The notes: generated by a model from the sequence alone, not told the origin. Positions 15,257-26,377 are shown, numbered from the stretch's first letter. The stretch is 64,000 nt of DNA from Chloracidobacterium sp. (GCA_016712045.1 JADJRV010000003.1:238621-302620); one strand, 5' to 3'. Program-made: numbers and translations.

Positions 15257-17692
15257 TTAAAAACTCACCTTGATTCCGGTTTGAACGAGACGCGGACCTG
15301 AGGGCAGCAATCCACGCGTACGGTCGACGATGTATATCCGGTCGAGCAAGTTCTTGCCAGTAACGAAAAATGTCGTCCTCCATTTCTCGACACGGTAGTT
15401 TGCCGTCGCGTTCCAATAAGTTTGGCTTGGTATCGCTCCAAGTTGGCCATTCGAGTTCGGGTTAACCGCGTTCAAATCGTCGCCGAACTGGCGCCCGATG
15501 TAAACGTTTTCCACAAAAGCGTCGAGACCGCGTGGATGCGAATAGCCGATGCTTGTCGTCATAAGGACACGCGGTGCATACGGAAGGCGATTCTCAGTAA
15601 TCGAACAACTGGTGGCCGATACCCGCTTGGTCGTCGGGCAGTACACATTAAGTGTTGCCGAACTGGTGATAGAGCTTAGGCGCATGCCACGGAACTCCGC
15701 CGTCGGCAAAAAGGTATAGGCGGTTCGTAGGTAAAGATTATGGGGGCTACGAAAAACAGAGCCGGAATCGATCTGCCCCGTAAATTCAAACCCCTGCTGT
15801 AGTGTGGCTCCGCCGTTTGTGAAGGCCGCCCCGCCAGCTATCGAAGCCGCGACGATCTGATTCTGATAATCGTTGCGGAAAAATGCGGCCGAAAATTCGG
15901 TTCCTCTGAGTGGCCGAGTTCGCGCTCCGACCTCATAGTTCCAACTCAATTCCGAATCAAGCTCGATCACGCCGCCAGAATTTGTTACGACATCCTCTAC
16001 TCTGGGCGGGGAGAACCCTCGATGAACGCCGGCATAAAGCGTAGTGTTCTTAACACCCGAGTAAGCGATGCCAAAACCCGGAATGATCTCGGTCACGGTT
16101 GTTTCACCGGTCGCCCCCGCTCCGTTGTTAGCGAGACGATTCGTTCGGCTAAATACTACGCGCTCAAAACGTACGCCCGGCGTCAATGCAAGATTCTTCC
16201 ACGTAAAGTGATGTTGAATAAATCCGGATTGAGCGAACGCTTTCCGCTCGTTGTTTTCAGCAATGACGCCGTCACGCGAGGTTGGAAGATCGCCGTTTCG
16301 CTGGATCCGTTCCTGATCTTCGCGATGAATCCTAAAGCCAACGACAAGTTCGTTCGAAACTGATCCGAAATCGAAGTTTGTGGTCAGCCGCGTCTCGACG
16401 CCCTGAGTAAGATAATCGCGAAGCCTTCCTTCGTTGCCGCAGGTGGTGTTCAATGCAGCCAGGCTGAGGCAGTCGGGATCGACATTCAAACGATTAGGAC
16501 GCTGACTGGAATTGGACGACTGACGCCACCAGTCGCGTGAAAAATAGTTAGAGTAAAAGCTAGTGGTCAGATTGATTTTAGAGGTCAGAACCGCGGCGTG
16601 CTGCAGCGAGAAACCGGACCTGCGGCCATAAAAGAAATCGTTCTTAAATACGTTGCTGCGGGGGTCTGCGGCGAATTCCGCCTCGGTCGCACCTGTGTAG
16701 GTTAGATTCGAATCCTCACGAAAGAAAGTAAATTTTCCAGTCAGGGCGTTGCGAGCGTTTAACTGCAAAACCGATTTGTTCGAAAAATCATATAACTTAA
16801 AACTTGTGTTCTCTTTCGACCCGTTACCCTGCTTATGATTGAAATTAAAAATCGTGCCAAGTCTGCCAAACGTGCCTCCAAAACCTGCTCCGCCGTTGAA
16901 AAAACTTCTATTGCCGCCTTCTAGTTTGAAATTAAAAGTCGGTTTATCAGGCGGATTGGGTGTTAGATAGTTGATTAGGCCCGCGATCGTTTGTGGGCCA
17001 TAAGCAATCTGACCCGATCCCTTTAGGACCTCGATCGACTCGTATCTCTCCACCGGAGGATGGTAGTAAGACGCATTATCTCCGTAGGGTGCATAAGACA
17101 ATGGAAGACCATCTTCAAGCAGCAACACCTTGGTTGAGCGCGTCGGATTGGTGCCGCGAATGCCGATGTTGGGCCGCAAACCAAACCCCTCCTCATCCCT
17201 TACATTCACACCGGATACTTTCCTAAGCACTTCGGAGAAATTGAACGCGCGGCTGTTTTCCAGTGTTTGCCTATCGATCCGTTCGATAGAACCCGGAATT
17301 TCCGAAAGGCTTTCCGGGGTTCCAGCGAGATAGCTTGACGTAACGGAAACGTCCACTGCAATGCCTCCGGGTGTTATGGTAAAGACGACTAGCTGTGTCG
17401 ACGGGATCGTCATTTCACTGCGTAGTGTCGCAAAACCTATGGCACCGATCGTGACGTCATACTTACCCTCTGACATATTTGTAAGCGAGTACCGGCCTTC
17501 GCCGTCTGTTACGGCTTTTGCAACCAACCGGGCATCCTGGTGCCGAACGGTCAGCGTTGCTCCCGCAACTACGTCGCCGTTACTATCAACGATTCGCCCC
17601 TCCACGCCATTACGCTCCTGTGAATAACCGATTACGGCAAAAATGGAGAAGGCTAAACTAAAAGCAACGGATCTCACAGCAATACTCTTCAT
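15257..17692 (-). CDS. TonB-dependent receptor, FecA-like, with N-terminal CarboxypepD_reg domain
   Basis: About 811 residues. A signal peptide ends near IGYSQ. A beta-sandwich regulatory-type domain (VEGRIVDSNGDVVAGATL, to about residue 105) is followed by the plug, whose text (RPNIGIRGTNPTRSTKVLLL, SYAPYG, EVLKGSGQIAYGPQTIAG) closely resembles FecA, the ferric citrate receptor. A 22-strand barrel ends in a C-terminal Phe (GIKVSF). It should import an iron or other metal chelate across the outer membrane using TonB energy. I chose the ATG at 17692 because it gives a proper signal peptide. A Fur-box-like inverted repeat lies just upstream. Confidence 0.92.
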   Translation of the reverse strand: MKSIAVRSVAFSLAFSIFAVIGYSQERNGVEGRIVDSNGDVVAGATLTVRHQDARLVAKAVTDGEGRYSLTNMSEGKYDVTIGAIGFATLRSEMTIPSTQLVVFTITPGGIAVDVSVTSSYLAGTPESLSEIPGSIERIDRQTLENSRAFNFSEVLRKVSGVNVRDEEGFGLRPNIGIRGTNPTRSTKVLLLEDGLPLSYAPYGDNASYYHPPVERYESIEVLKGSGQIAYGPQTIAGLINYLTPNPPDKPTFNFKLEGGNRSFFNGGAGFGGTFGRLGTIFNFNHKQGNGSKENTSFKLYDFSNKSVLQLNARNALTGKFTFFREDSNLTYTGATEAEFAADPRSNVFKNDFFYGRRSGFSLQHAAVLTSKINLTTSFYSNYFSRDWWRQSSNSSQRPNRLNVDPDCLSLAALNTTCGNEGRLRDYLTQGVETRLTTNFDFGSVSNELVVGFRIHREDQERIQRNGDLPTSRDGVIAENNERKAFAQSGFIQHHFTWKNLALTPGVRFERVVFSRTNRLANNGAGATGETTVTEIIPGFGIAYSGVKNTTLYAGVHRGFSPPRVEDVVTNSGGVIELDSELSWNYEVGARTRPLRGTEFSAAFFRNDYQNQIVAASIAGGAAFTNGGATLQQGFEFTGQIDSGSVFRSPHNLYLRTAYTFLPTAEFRGMRLSSITSSATLNVYCPTTKRVSATSCSITENRLPYAPRVLMTTSIGYSHPRGLDAFVENVYIGRQFGDDLNAVNPNSNGQLGAIPSQTYWNATANYRVEKWRTTFFVTGKNLLDRIYIVDRTRGLLPSGPRLVQTGIKVSF

Positions 17693-17737
17693 AAAAACAC
17701 CAGTTAGATTACGAGCCACTAAAAACAAAAACCCTTA

Positions 17738-17754
17738 TTGAAATCGATTTTCAA
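17738..17754. promoter_or_regulatory. Fur-box-like inverted repeat upstream of the TonB receptor
   Basis: TTGAAA and TTTCAA arms with a 5-base spacer, close to the TGAAAATnATTTTCA form of Fur-family operators. It lies 46 bases upstream of the receptor ATG, followed by an AT-rich stretch, so iron- or metal-dependent repression is plausible. Confidence 0.5.
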
Positions 17755-17900
17755 TTTCATATTAATAAAAGTACAAGACCCTGTCGGCAGTGTCAAACGA
17801 CATATTGCAGTGGCAAATGAAGGCGACGTTAGCTTGTTACTGATTGATGATTTGAGGCTGACACGACAGGTCTGCCTGGTTCTCCATTTGCGGGATTTAT

Positions 17901-18773
17901 TTAACTGACCCGTACGTTGGGTAGAAGTTGTACCACCACGTCCAATCCACTATTAATAATTACGACGTGGTTTGGGGCGACTCTAGTCCAACTCGTGCGA
18001 TCATCGGTCAATCTCTCGGAAGCGATGATGATTCCGCTTTGTACACTGTCGGATTCAACTATTTCAAACTTCCCTTCACGGTACCTGTATTTTCCGCGGT
18101 TTGAAAAGTAGAGTGAAATCGGCTCAATTTGCGGATTGGAGACATAACGCACTGTTACAAGGCTCTCACCATCAGTGACCGCAAAATTATAAACTGAAGG
18201 CTTTTTGATTCCAGCTTCATACGCCCATTCCTCAAGTTGGCGAATGGTTTTCACCAATCCGCTCGCCAAATCCACTGCTCCTAGTTTTTCCGTGTGTCGG
18301 CCCAGAAGGTTTAAGAAAACAGCAAAAGCGTGCTCAGAATCCGTGGTTCCTTCAATCGTCTGATATGTCTCGTCAGTCAACGAGTGTCGCAGGCGGCGCT
18401 TTATAGAACTAAAGCCTTCGATCGTACCGTTGTGCATCCACATAAATCGCCCTTGACGGAATGGATGACAATTACTTTCGGAGACAACCATTCCGGGCGA
18501 TGCGGAGCGAACGTGAGCGAAAAAACAGGGCGATCGGATATGTTGAGCCAAATTCAACAGGTTGCGATTGCTCCAGGCTGGAGTTATGCTGGTAAAAACA
18601 CATGCCTCGTTGGAAATCGCTGGTGAATACCAACCAACGCCAAACCCATCGCCATTTAGGGGCTCGCTCCGTTCTTTGGACTTATAACTTTGACGAATGA
18701 GTGAGTTAGCTGGATTTGAAATCAGGTCAGCGAGCAAAATTTCGCTTCCCAAATAACCGAGAAATCTACACAT
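17901..18773 (-). CDS. class II glutamine amidotransferase (YafJ/EgtC-like)
   Basis: 290 residues. After removal of the Met the protein begins with Cys (MCRFLGYLG), the N-terminal nucleophile of class II amidotransferases. Further family motifs are NGDGFGVGWY, AHVRSASPG and WMHNGTIEGF, with TTDSEHAF later. It should release ammonia from glutamine; the acceptor is not clear, since no synthase partner is fused or adjacent. EgtC acts on gamma-glutamyl ergothioneine intermediates, while YafJ has no settled role. It stands between the TonB receptor and the first RND cluster and may belong to neither. Confidence 0.88.
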   Translation of the reverse strand: MCRFLGYLGSEILLADLISNPANSLIRQSYKSKERSEPLNGDGFGVGWYSPAISNEACVFTSITPAWSNRNLLNLAQHIRSPCFFAHVRSASPGMVVSESNCHPFRQGRFMWMHNGTIEGFSSIKRRLRHSLTDETYQTIEGTTDSEHAFAVFLNLLGRHTEKLGAVDLASGLVKTIRQLEEWAYEAGIKKPSVYNFAVTDGESLVTVRYVSNPQIEPISLYFSNRGKYRYREGKFEIVESDSVQSGIIIASERLTDDRTSWTRVAPNHVVIINSGLDVVVQLLPNVRVS

Positions 18774-18800
18774 CGCGATTGTCTCCTACGTCTAGCGCGG

Positions 18801-18950
18801 CTAAACGGATTCTACATAATCAAGCGGGCGACGCGTGAATTCTTCCATACACCCTTCCGAACAAAAAAAGTAGTCTTTGCCATCATAATTCAACGAATAG
18901 CTGGCGGCTTCTTCGTCAATCTCCATTTTACAAACCAAGTCTATAATCAT
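18801..18950 (-). CDS. small YHS-domain metal-binding protein
   Basis: About 49 residues making a single YHS domain: DLVCKMEID, then DYFFCSEGCMEEF, so Cys residues of the CxM and FCSxxC motifs are in place. YHS domains bind copper or zinc and occur in heavy-metal ATPases. The ATG at 18950 has GGAGA upstream. It is the last gene of the first RND operon and could hand metal to the adaptor or act as a cytoplasmic buffer. It is one of three free-standing YHS genes in the window. Confidence 0.82.
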   Translation of the reverse strand: MIIDLVCKMEIDEEAASYSLNYDGKDYFFCSEGCMEEFTRRPLDYVESV

Positions 18951-19008
18951 CATGTTCTCCATAAATGTGCGGCAAAGCAGGCCGTACTCTGACAACTCGT
19001 ATCCGACG

Positions 19009-20537
19009 TTAATGATGCGTCGGGTCCTTTTTTAGTATTTCAGCACGGAGCAGGAAGCTGCCGTCCGTGACGATCTTGTCGCCGACATTCAGCCCTTCGA
19101 GAACGACAAACCTACCGTTGTTTTCTTTGCCGAGACGCACCGGCTTTATATTAAAGACATTTGGTTTATCGGTGGCGACGAAAACAACCTGTTTGTCGTT
19201 CATATTTTGGACGGCAGACGACGGGATCATCGGCATTGTGCGTTCGGCCATCCCACCCGCGCCAAAGGCGACGTTTACGTACATTCCGATCTTCAAGACT
19301 TGTCCCGGATTGTCGAGTTCGACTCTGACTTGTGCGGTGCGTGTTTCGGGGCTGATATTTGGGTCGATGTAGGTTACGTGACCGCGAAAGAGCCTGTCAG
19401 GATAGGCGCCGGTTGTAACGCTTGCTCCGCTTCCATCACGAACTGATGAAAGGTCCTTTTCAAAGACCTGAGCGATAACCCAAACGCTTGCGAGATTTGT
19501 AACACGCATCAATTCCTTGTTTGCCTCGACAACTTCACCCGCGTTTACGTCTCGCTTTGTGATCGTGCCTGATATAGGCGCCATCAATGCGATCTCCGAC
19601 GTTATTTGCGATGGGGAGCGGAGCGAATTTACTTTTTGCGGTGACAAACCTAGCAACAAGAGTCTTTGCTTGGCGGTCGCAAGGTCGGATTCGGCCGTTT
19701 GGCGTTTGACGGCGGCCTGCTCAAATTCGTTTCGGCTGACAGGATTGATCTCGGCGACCTTGACGGCACGGTCAAATCTTTTTCGCTTCTTCAACGTCCG
19801 CCTCCGACGCGTACTTTTGTCGTGGCCTGCTCAAATTCCTCGCGGCTGACAGCCCCTATTTCAAGTAACTTAAGCGTACGGTCATGTCTCTTACGGTTTT
19901 CTTCCAGCTCAGCCTGAACGGTTTTTAACCGCGCCAACATTTGGTCAACGTCTGTATTGCTCACGGGGCTGATCTTAACGAGTTTTGCCGTCCGGTCGTA
20001 GTTTTGCCGTGCGGCCTGAGCGTCGGTTTGCAAGGCCAGATAGCGCGATTGAGACGCTGCAAGTTCATCGCTGAAGATAACGGCAAGGGTTTGGCCTTTG
20101 CCAACATACTGGCCTAGTTCGCCTCTTACGGATCGCAGGACCCCGCCGAGAAGCGAAATCACCGGCGTTTCTTTGTAGGCATTGGACTGAACGACGCCGG
20201 TCGAGGCCACATCCATTGCTTCACTCGATAACGTTTCGCCAACCGTTTCGATCTTCAAGCCGATCTTTTCAACCTGATCGGGCAGAATGGTGACAGTTTG
20301 TTCGGCCGTAGTTTCTGTTGTTTGTCCGGTGCTGTTGTCGTCGAATGTGACCGTCCGTGGAGCCGGGACGGCATTTCAACCCTCACGCGAGCCCAAATAC
20401 CAAAAAAGTAACACTCCCGCTAGGACAACGCCGATGACCGATAATGCGATATACAGCGGCTTTCGATTCGGTGTTGGCTTCGAGTTTTCGCCCATTTCTG
20501 TTTCTTTATTGAACTCTTCGTTATTCTCTTCGGTCAT
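19009..20537 (-). pseudogene. RND efflux periplasmic adaptor (CusB/CzcB type), in-frame TGA plus frameshifts
   Basis: Membrane-fusion protein of the first RND set. From the ATG at 20537 it has an N-terminal anchor (LYIALSVIGVVLAGVLLFWY), then an in-frame TGA at 20376-20378 (SREG-stop-NAVPAP). Reading through it continues in frame into the barrel-sandwich domain (GGVLRSVRGELGQYVGKG) and a long helical hairpin. About 19770-19800 the frame changes twice within the repeated hairpin (EFEQATTK / NEFEQAAVK). The last part holds the second lipoyl half (APISGTITKRDVNAGE) and beta-barrel. It overlaps the TolC stop by ATGA. In working form it would link the inner-membrane pump to the outer-membrane channel. 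Confidence 0.85.
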
Positions 20538-21865
20538 TTCTTTTTCAACTCCGGTGCATTGGTCGCCCGCATGATCTCAATGTTTGCTATGTATGTTTCG
20601 AGTCCGGCATCGATCAATTCGTTCTCGACATCGAGAAAACGCCGTTGCTCGGCATGTAGTCAAGCAAACTTCTCGAACCAAGTTCGTAGGTTTGCCAAAT
20701 TACCTGCAAATTAGAATTTGCCTGATCGCGAACGCCGTTTTGAAAGATCGACAATGACCCGCCGCACGGTTATATCGAGCGAAGGCCACGGCAACTTCGC
20801 CGGATAGTAAGTTCGCCAAACTCAATTCGCCTCTGAGCCGCTTCTCGCTCGAATTTGGCGGCTTCGACCGCGCCTTGATTTCGGTTGAGCAGCGGAAGAT
20901 CGATTTCAACCCCAAAGGTGAAAAAGTGAAATACATCCTGAATGGGCCGCAAAAGGCCGCGATCATCAAAACCGCTGAGCATAAAGCCGGTGTTCATGCG
21001 CTGGTAACCCGCCTTGACGCTTGCGTCGATCCGCCCTTCAGACTTTGCCTTTTCGATTTGTGCGACAGCCAGTTGGTCCATTGTCCTTGCACCTTGCAGA
21101 TCGGGACGCTCACGCAAAGCGTAATCGGTTGATCCGGAGACTGAAGGCGGCGTTGCGATTAGGTTATTGAAATCGCCGCGAAGACGCAGCGGGTCTTCCG
21201 GCTTCATCCCAATCATATTGCGAAGCTCGAACATTGCCGTCTCGGCCTTTCCTTCTGCGGTTTCGCGGATCGATTGCAGCCGATTCACCTCGACAAGAAA
21301 AATATTCTGTTCGAGCGGTGCGATCTTTCCTTCAGTAACTCTAGCCGCAACAAGCTCGAAACCCTGCTTTGCCGCTGCCAAGGTCTTTTCGGTAACCTCC
21401 AACTTTTTGATCGCCGCCAGAGCTTCACCGAATTTGAGTCTCACTTCTGACGCAAGCAGACGTTCCTGATTCTCAAGCGCAAACTCGCGAATTTCTAACT
21501 CGTTGTGCGACGGCAACTCGGGCTGCTCGACGTCCGCCAAGCTCAAGCGGCAGCATGGCCTCGGCCATTTGATTATTATCAGCGGCGCCAATCTGCTTTG
21601 CTCCGGTGGCGGTCAGCTTTGGATTCGCTCGCAAACCCGCTTGTTTGACCAATGCCCTCGCTGCGTCGACCTCCTTGCGCAAAGCTTGTGTTTCGCCATT
21701 GTTTTCGAGCGCGAAGGCCACGGCTGCGTCAGCCGTCATTCCGCCTTGCGGATTCAAATATAGGAGCGAAACCGGCTGGTCGCTCTGGACTGTCTGAGCC
21801 GTCGCCGCCAGCGCAAATATAAACCCGAACGCGAATAATTTAACAACGGACTTGAGAGCAAGCAT
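20534..21865 (-). pseudogene. TolC-family outer membrane channel (CusC/CzcC type), several frameshifts
   Basis: Outer-membrane component of the first RND set. From the ATG at 21865 there is a signal peptide ending near AATAQT, then the first helical hairpin (EVDAARALVKQAGLRANP, LELGGRR). The frame breaks at about 21520 (QR/ELEIREF), again near 20770-20830 (TIRR/EVAVAFARYN), and again near 20660-20740. The true C-terminus (VENELIDAGLETYIAN, ending APELKKK) is visible in the last frame with its TGA at 20534-20536. All TolC features can be followed in order, so the gene was intact recently. It overlaps the adaptor start. Confidence 0.85.
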
Positions 21866-21974
21866 CCTAGCTTGCCACGAGCTCGAACACGTGAAAAACT
21901 TGTTGGCGTCTCGCGATGGCACCGCAAGCGGGACGCTTGCGGTCCAGTCGGTCATCAAGAGACTGCCTGTAATC

Positions 21975-24900
21975 TTACAAATCTTCATTTCGTTTCAATT
22001 CGCGTACACTAAGCCAATAAAAAATGACGGGCGTTACGATCAGCACGTGCAGGAGGCTCGAGACCATGCCGCCAAAAACCGGTGTTGCCAGCGGCCTCAT
22101 TACTTCTGACCCCGCGCCGGAGCTCCACATGATCGGCAAGAGCCCGACAACAATGGTCATTACGGTCATGACTTTGGGACGAAGACGCAGAAGAGCACCT
22201 TCGGTGACTGCTTCGAGCAAAGTTTCCCTATCAAGCTGGCCGACTTCGTCCGCTTTACGTTTAACCGCCTCTTCTAGATAAACGACCATCACAATCGTGG
22301 TCTGCACAGCCGCTCCAAAAAGAGCGATAAAGCCAACCCACACAGCGACCGAAAAGTTGTACTGCAGCATCCAGAGCAGGTAAAAGCCGCCGGTCAAGGC
22401 AAACGGCACGGCAAGCAGAATATGGGCCGCTTCGAGAAAGGAGTGATATGTAATATAGAGCGTGGCAAAGATGATAAGCAGGACGATCGGGACCACGATC
22501 AACAGCCGCTGGCGGGCGCGCTCCTGATTTTCGTATTGGCCGCTCCATGTAATGTAGTAACCCGCCGGCATCTCAACTTTGTCGCGAATAGCATCCTTAG
22601 CTTCCTCCACGAAACTTCCGATATCGCGGCCGCGAATGTTGAGCAGAACCGTGCCGCGAAGCAGGCCGTTCTCGCTTTGAATCATCGATGGCCCTTCGAG
22701 GCTGCGAATATCGGCAAGCTGCGAAAGCGGGATCGACCCTCCAGCTGGAGAGGTTATCGGAATCTGGCCGATCGCCGTTGGTGATGAGCGAAACTCGGTT
22801 GCGTAGCGAACTCGGATGGGAAACCGTCGTCGTCCTTCGATCGTCACGGTCAGATTCGTTTCGCCGATTCCTTTTCGATCACGTCCTGAATTGTTCCGAC
22901 GTCAATGCCATACCGGGCCGCCGCCGTGCGGTCAATATCAATATCGATGTACGGAGCTCCCCCGATCCGCTCTGGATAAACGTCCGCCGCTCCGGGCACA
23001 TCCTTAACCACCGTCGCAATTTGCCTCGCGGTTTCTTCCAAAGTATCGAGGTTGTTGCCGAAGATCTTGATGCCGACCTGCGAGCGGATACCGGTGGCAA
23101 GCATTTCGATGCGATTGATGATCGGCTGCGTCCAGATGTTTGTAACGCCCGGCATCCGCGTCGCTTCGTCCATTTCGGCGATCAGTTTCTCCCGCGTCAT
23201 CCCATCACGCCATTGATCTTCGGGCTTCAAATGAACGATGGTTTCGTTCATGTTTATCGGCGAGGGATCGGTTGAAGTTTCGGCGCGGCCGGCCTTTCCA
23301 ACCGCCCATTCAACCTCGGGAAAGGCTTTCAAGATCTCGTCTTGTTTGCTCAGGATCCTTGTCGCCTCGTCCAGTGAAATTGCGGGATCGGTCACCGGCA
23401 TGTACATCAGGTCGCCTTCATTCAACGGAGGCATGAACTCGCTGCCGATCTGCGTCGCGACAACCATCGCACCCGAGAAAAACGCCAGAGCGAGCAAAAC
23501 CGTGGCGAGCCGATTCCGAAGCGCTTTTGTCAGCAGTGGCTTGTACACTCGACGCAAAAAGCGCATGATCGGATTCCACTCTTCGGGACGCAACTTCCCG
23601 CCGAGCAGATAGCCGCACAGAACAGGGATGAGCGTGACCGCGATTACGGCCGCAGCGATCATCGCGAAGGTTTTCGTGAACGCCAGCGGATGAAAAAGCT
23701 TTCCTTCTTGTCCCGTTAATGCAAAGACGGGGATAAAGGCGATAACAATGATCGCTATCGACGCGACGATCGGGCGCCCGACCATCTTCGTCGCTTCAAG
23801 CACTATCTCCCAAACACGCTTTCTGTCGGAAAAGCTCACTCCCTCTTTCTCAATCGCCCGATACGCATTTTCAGTCACAACAATTCCAGCATCTACGAGG
23901 TCTGAAACCGCGATCGCGATACCGGCGAGCGACATGATGTTTGACGTGATCCCAAAGATATACATCAGGAGGAACGCGGCAAGCGGCAAGCAAAAGAGGT
24001 ATCGTAACTATCAGCGTCGAACGAAAATGAGCAAGGAAGATCAGATTTACAAGTGTTACGAGGATGAACTCCTCGGTCAACGCCCATGTGAGCGTATCGG
24101 CTGTGCGGTTGATCAGATCGGTGCGGTCATAAAATGGAACCAGCCGAACGCCCGGAGGGAGACCGGGTTTGATCTCCTCGATCTTCTTCTTGACGTTCTC
24201 GATCGCTTCGAGCGCGCTAATGCCGTAGCGCATGATGACGACGCCCCCGACCGCTTCCTTTCCGTTTTTATCAAGCGAGCCTGTCCGAAAGGCGTTGCCG
24301 AGTTTGACTTCGCCGAGGTTTCGGACATAGATCGGAGTTCCGTTCTGAGAGCCGACGACGATATTTTCGACATCTGCGACCGATTCGACAAGCCCGATAC
24401 CGCGGACAATGGCCCATTCGCCGCCCTGTTCGACGACGTTTCCGCCGACATTGTTATTCGAACGTTCAACCGCTTCGACCACGGTGGATAACGGCATGTT
24501 GTAAGCGCGGAGCTTATTCGGGTCTATGTCCACCTGATACTGCTGGACAAAGCCGCCGACCGTCGCGACCTCGGCGATCCCCGGCGTTGAATTAAGCTGA
24601 TAGCGTACGAACCAGTCTTGCAGCGTGCGCAGATCGCGGAGGCTCATCTCGTCCGATTCGAGCGTGTACCAAAATACCTGGCCAAGACCGGTCGCGTCCG
24701 GGCCGAGCGTTGGCACTACGCCCTGAGGCAATTGTTTCGTGACGAGATTTAAGCGCTCCAGCACGCGTGTCCGGGCCCAATAAAGATCGACATTATCCTC
24801 AAAGATAATATTGACCATCGAGAAGCTGAAGGCGGAACTAGCCCTGACGGTCCGAACTCCCGGCAGCCCCTGAAGGCTCGTCACAAGGGGATAAGTAACC

Positions 24901-25091
24901 TGGTCCTCGACCTCTCGCGGTGAACGGCCCGCCCAATCCGTAAAAACTATGACCTGGTTATCCGAAAGGTCCGGGATGGCATCGATCGGGGTCTTTACAA
25001 GCGCGTAATAGCCCGCTAACGCCAATGCGACATAGATCGCGATGACGATTACTCGGTTCTTAAGCGACCATTCGATAAGCCAGTTAATCAT
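21975..25091 (-). pseudogene. cusA: RND heavy-metal efflux pump, CusA-like, two compensating frameshifts
   Basis: Inner-membrane proton-driven pump of about 1040 residues when the frames are joined. The N-terminal segment (IPDLSDNQVIVFTDWAGRSP) matches the copper/silver HME subgroup, and AVSDLVDAGIVVTENA is the helix-4 charge motif. The first frame runs to about 23990, where TTGCCGC occurs twice in tandem (23976-23989) and shifts the reading frame. The middle 1.1 kb is in the next frame to 22850, and a missing base near 22870 (EK/GIGETNLTV) restores the original frame to the stop at 21975. The TolC and adaptor genes follow, and the FixH-like lipoprotein precedes it. Confidence 0.9.
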
Positions 25092-25180
25092 ACTAATACC
25101 ACCCTCGTTCTAATATTTTCGGCGGACATTTAACCGAGCCATTAGAACAAAAAATGCAAATCGCCCTGCTTCGCCTCTAC

Positions 25181-25624
25181 TCATTGCGCCGTTACGGGAA
25201 TCGATGTTTTTCCTTTTCCCGCCGGACCTTCGTAAGTGATCTGCATCTCCCATCCGCCGGTCATCTCAATCTTGACTTTGCCGCGATAAACGCCGGGCGT
25301 GCCAGTTGTGGTCAAAGCCGCTGCGTTGTTCATCGCCCCCATCGAACCCATCGCAGGCATGTAGAAATTTAGCGAAGCCGCTCCCACATCAACCGCTTTG
25401 CCCGAAGCATCCGTAAAAGCAAGCATTAGTTCCTGCTCGCCGTTTTTGACTTTGCCGGTGTCGCTTGATACCGAAACCGTCAGATTGTTGATCGAACCGC
25501 TTTTGATGACTTTTCCCTGCACCGGGTTTTCGGCAGTAGGCTGCGGGCCGGAACTGCAGGACGTGAATAAGGTGATCACCCCGATGATGGTCAATAAGCA
25601 AATGAATAAAACTGTCTTTCTCAT
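25181..25624 (-). CDS. FixH/YtkA-like lipoprotein
   Basis: 147 residues with a lipoprotein signal ending TSC (about residue 23), then an Ig-like beta-sandwich. Features of the FixH/YtkA family are visible: NFYMPAMGSMG, with paired Met near a Pro turn, and GVYRGKVKIEMTGGWEMQITYEG at the edge strand. Such periplasmic domains are common next to copper RND pumps and may bind Cu(I) through the Met residues. It lies between a Cys-rich secreted protein and the CusA-like pump in the first RND operon. Confidence 0.8.
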   Translation of the reverse strand: MRKTVLFICLLTIIGVITLFTSCSSGPQPTAENPVQGKVIKSGSINNLTVSVSSDTGKVKNGEQELMLAFTDASGKAVDVGAASLNFYMPAMGSMGAMNNAAALTTTGTPGVYRGKVKIEMTGGWEMQITYEGPAGKGKTSIPVTAQ

Positions 25625-25749
25625 TTTTTAGTCTCCTGTGTTGAAAATATCTTGAGAGTTCCGACGCCTACAAAGTAGTTCGCAGAACCACAATGAAATA
25701 GTCGCAACGGCGCATTACACCCAAAAAAGGGCGCACTTCACCGTCGAAA

Positions 25750-26127
25750 CTAGATCAGGAACGATTTATATTGGAGAAATTTCGGCTGGAAAGTGCTCGT
25801 CAACGGCTTGCGCAAATACTGAGGCGATACAGACGACTCGATCTTTGTATTTGGGAACAAAGCTGCGATCTGATCGGCGATGGATTTGTATATCGTTATG
25901 GTGGAAGGAGTGAAGTTAAACGAGCCGCCGAACGAGATTGGCGCCGGATTTGAGCAGTTTGTCGCGCAGCAAAGGCCTGCAGCCTCGGCTGAAGGTGATC
26001 TGTCCTTGCTTTTGGCCTTATCGCAACATTTCATCATCTTGCCGCTCGGTGAATGGAGCGGTGTCCCCGACACGACGCCACCGACGACGGTGAAAAGCAC
26101 GAAAATAATTAAGACCCGAGTGAACAT
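25750..26127 (-). CDS. small secreted Cys-rich protein, first gene of RND set 1
   Basis: 125 residues with an N-terminal hydrophobic signal (VLIIFVLFTVVGGVVSG). Cys pairs in MMKCCDK and AGLCCATNC look like a metal-binding or disulfide cluster. The C-terminal half is polar, with no recognised fold. I do not know the family. Similar short Cys-rich secreted proteins often head heavy-metal RND operons, as the 60069-60419 gene does in set 3. The start at 26127 follows a 300-base control region shared with the divergent 26437 gene. Confidence 0.65.
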   Translation of the reverse strand: MFTRVLIIFVLFTVVGGVVSGTPLHSPSGKMMKCCDKAKSKDRSPSAEAAGLCCATNCSNPAPISFGGSFNFTPSTITIYKSIADQIAALFPNTKIESSVSPQYLRKPLTSTFQPKFLQYKSFLI

Positions 26128-26347
26128 TGAACACAGTATACTCCAATTTTTTTGGATAAATCAGTGATTTACGTCACAAAGTGAAAATAACAAGATGTTG
26201 GTCACAATCACTATTTTGTATTGAACGAACTTAGCATTGGAACTAAGCGCGAAGTTTTACACACATCTTAAAGTTTTTTCAGGACTCCGACGAAGCATGC
26301 GGTAGTGCTGGCCCCCCAGTCTAAACGGTGCGCCCACGATATCAGCG

Positions 26348-26363
26348 TGGCACAAGTTTTGTA
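26348..26363 (+). promoter_or_regulatory. possible upstream -24/-12 (sigma-54) promoter
   Basis: TGGCAC AAGTT TTGT: the -24 element is perfect and the spacing of the -12 element is right (GG, ten bases, then GT where GC is the rule). It lies 30 bases upstream of a second such element in the same orientation. Confidence 0.4.
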
Positions 26364-26377
26364 AGAAAATACGTGGT

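Noticed and set aside
20376..20378. Selenocysteine or TGA recoding in the adaptor
   Set aside because: No Sec-type context or hairpin was seen, TGA ends many other genes here, and a second adaptor has TAA instead.
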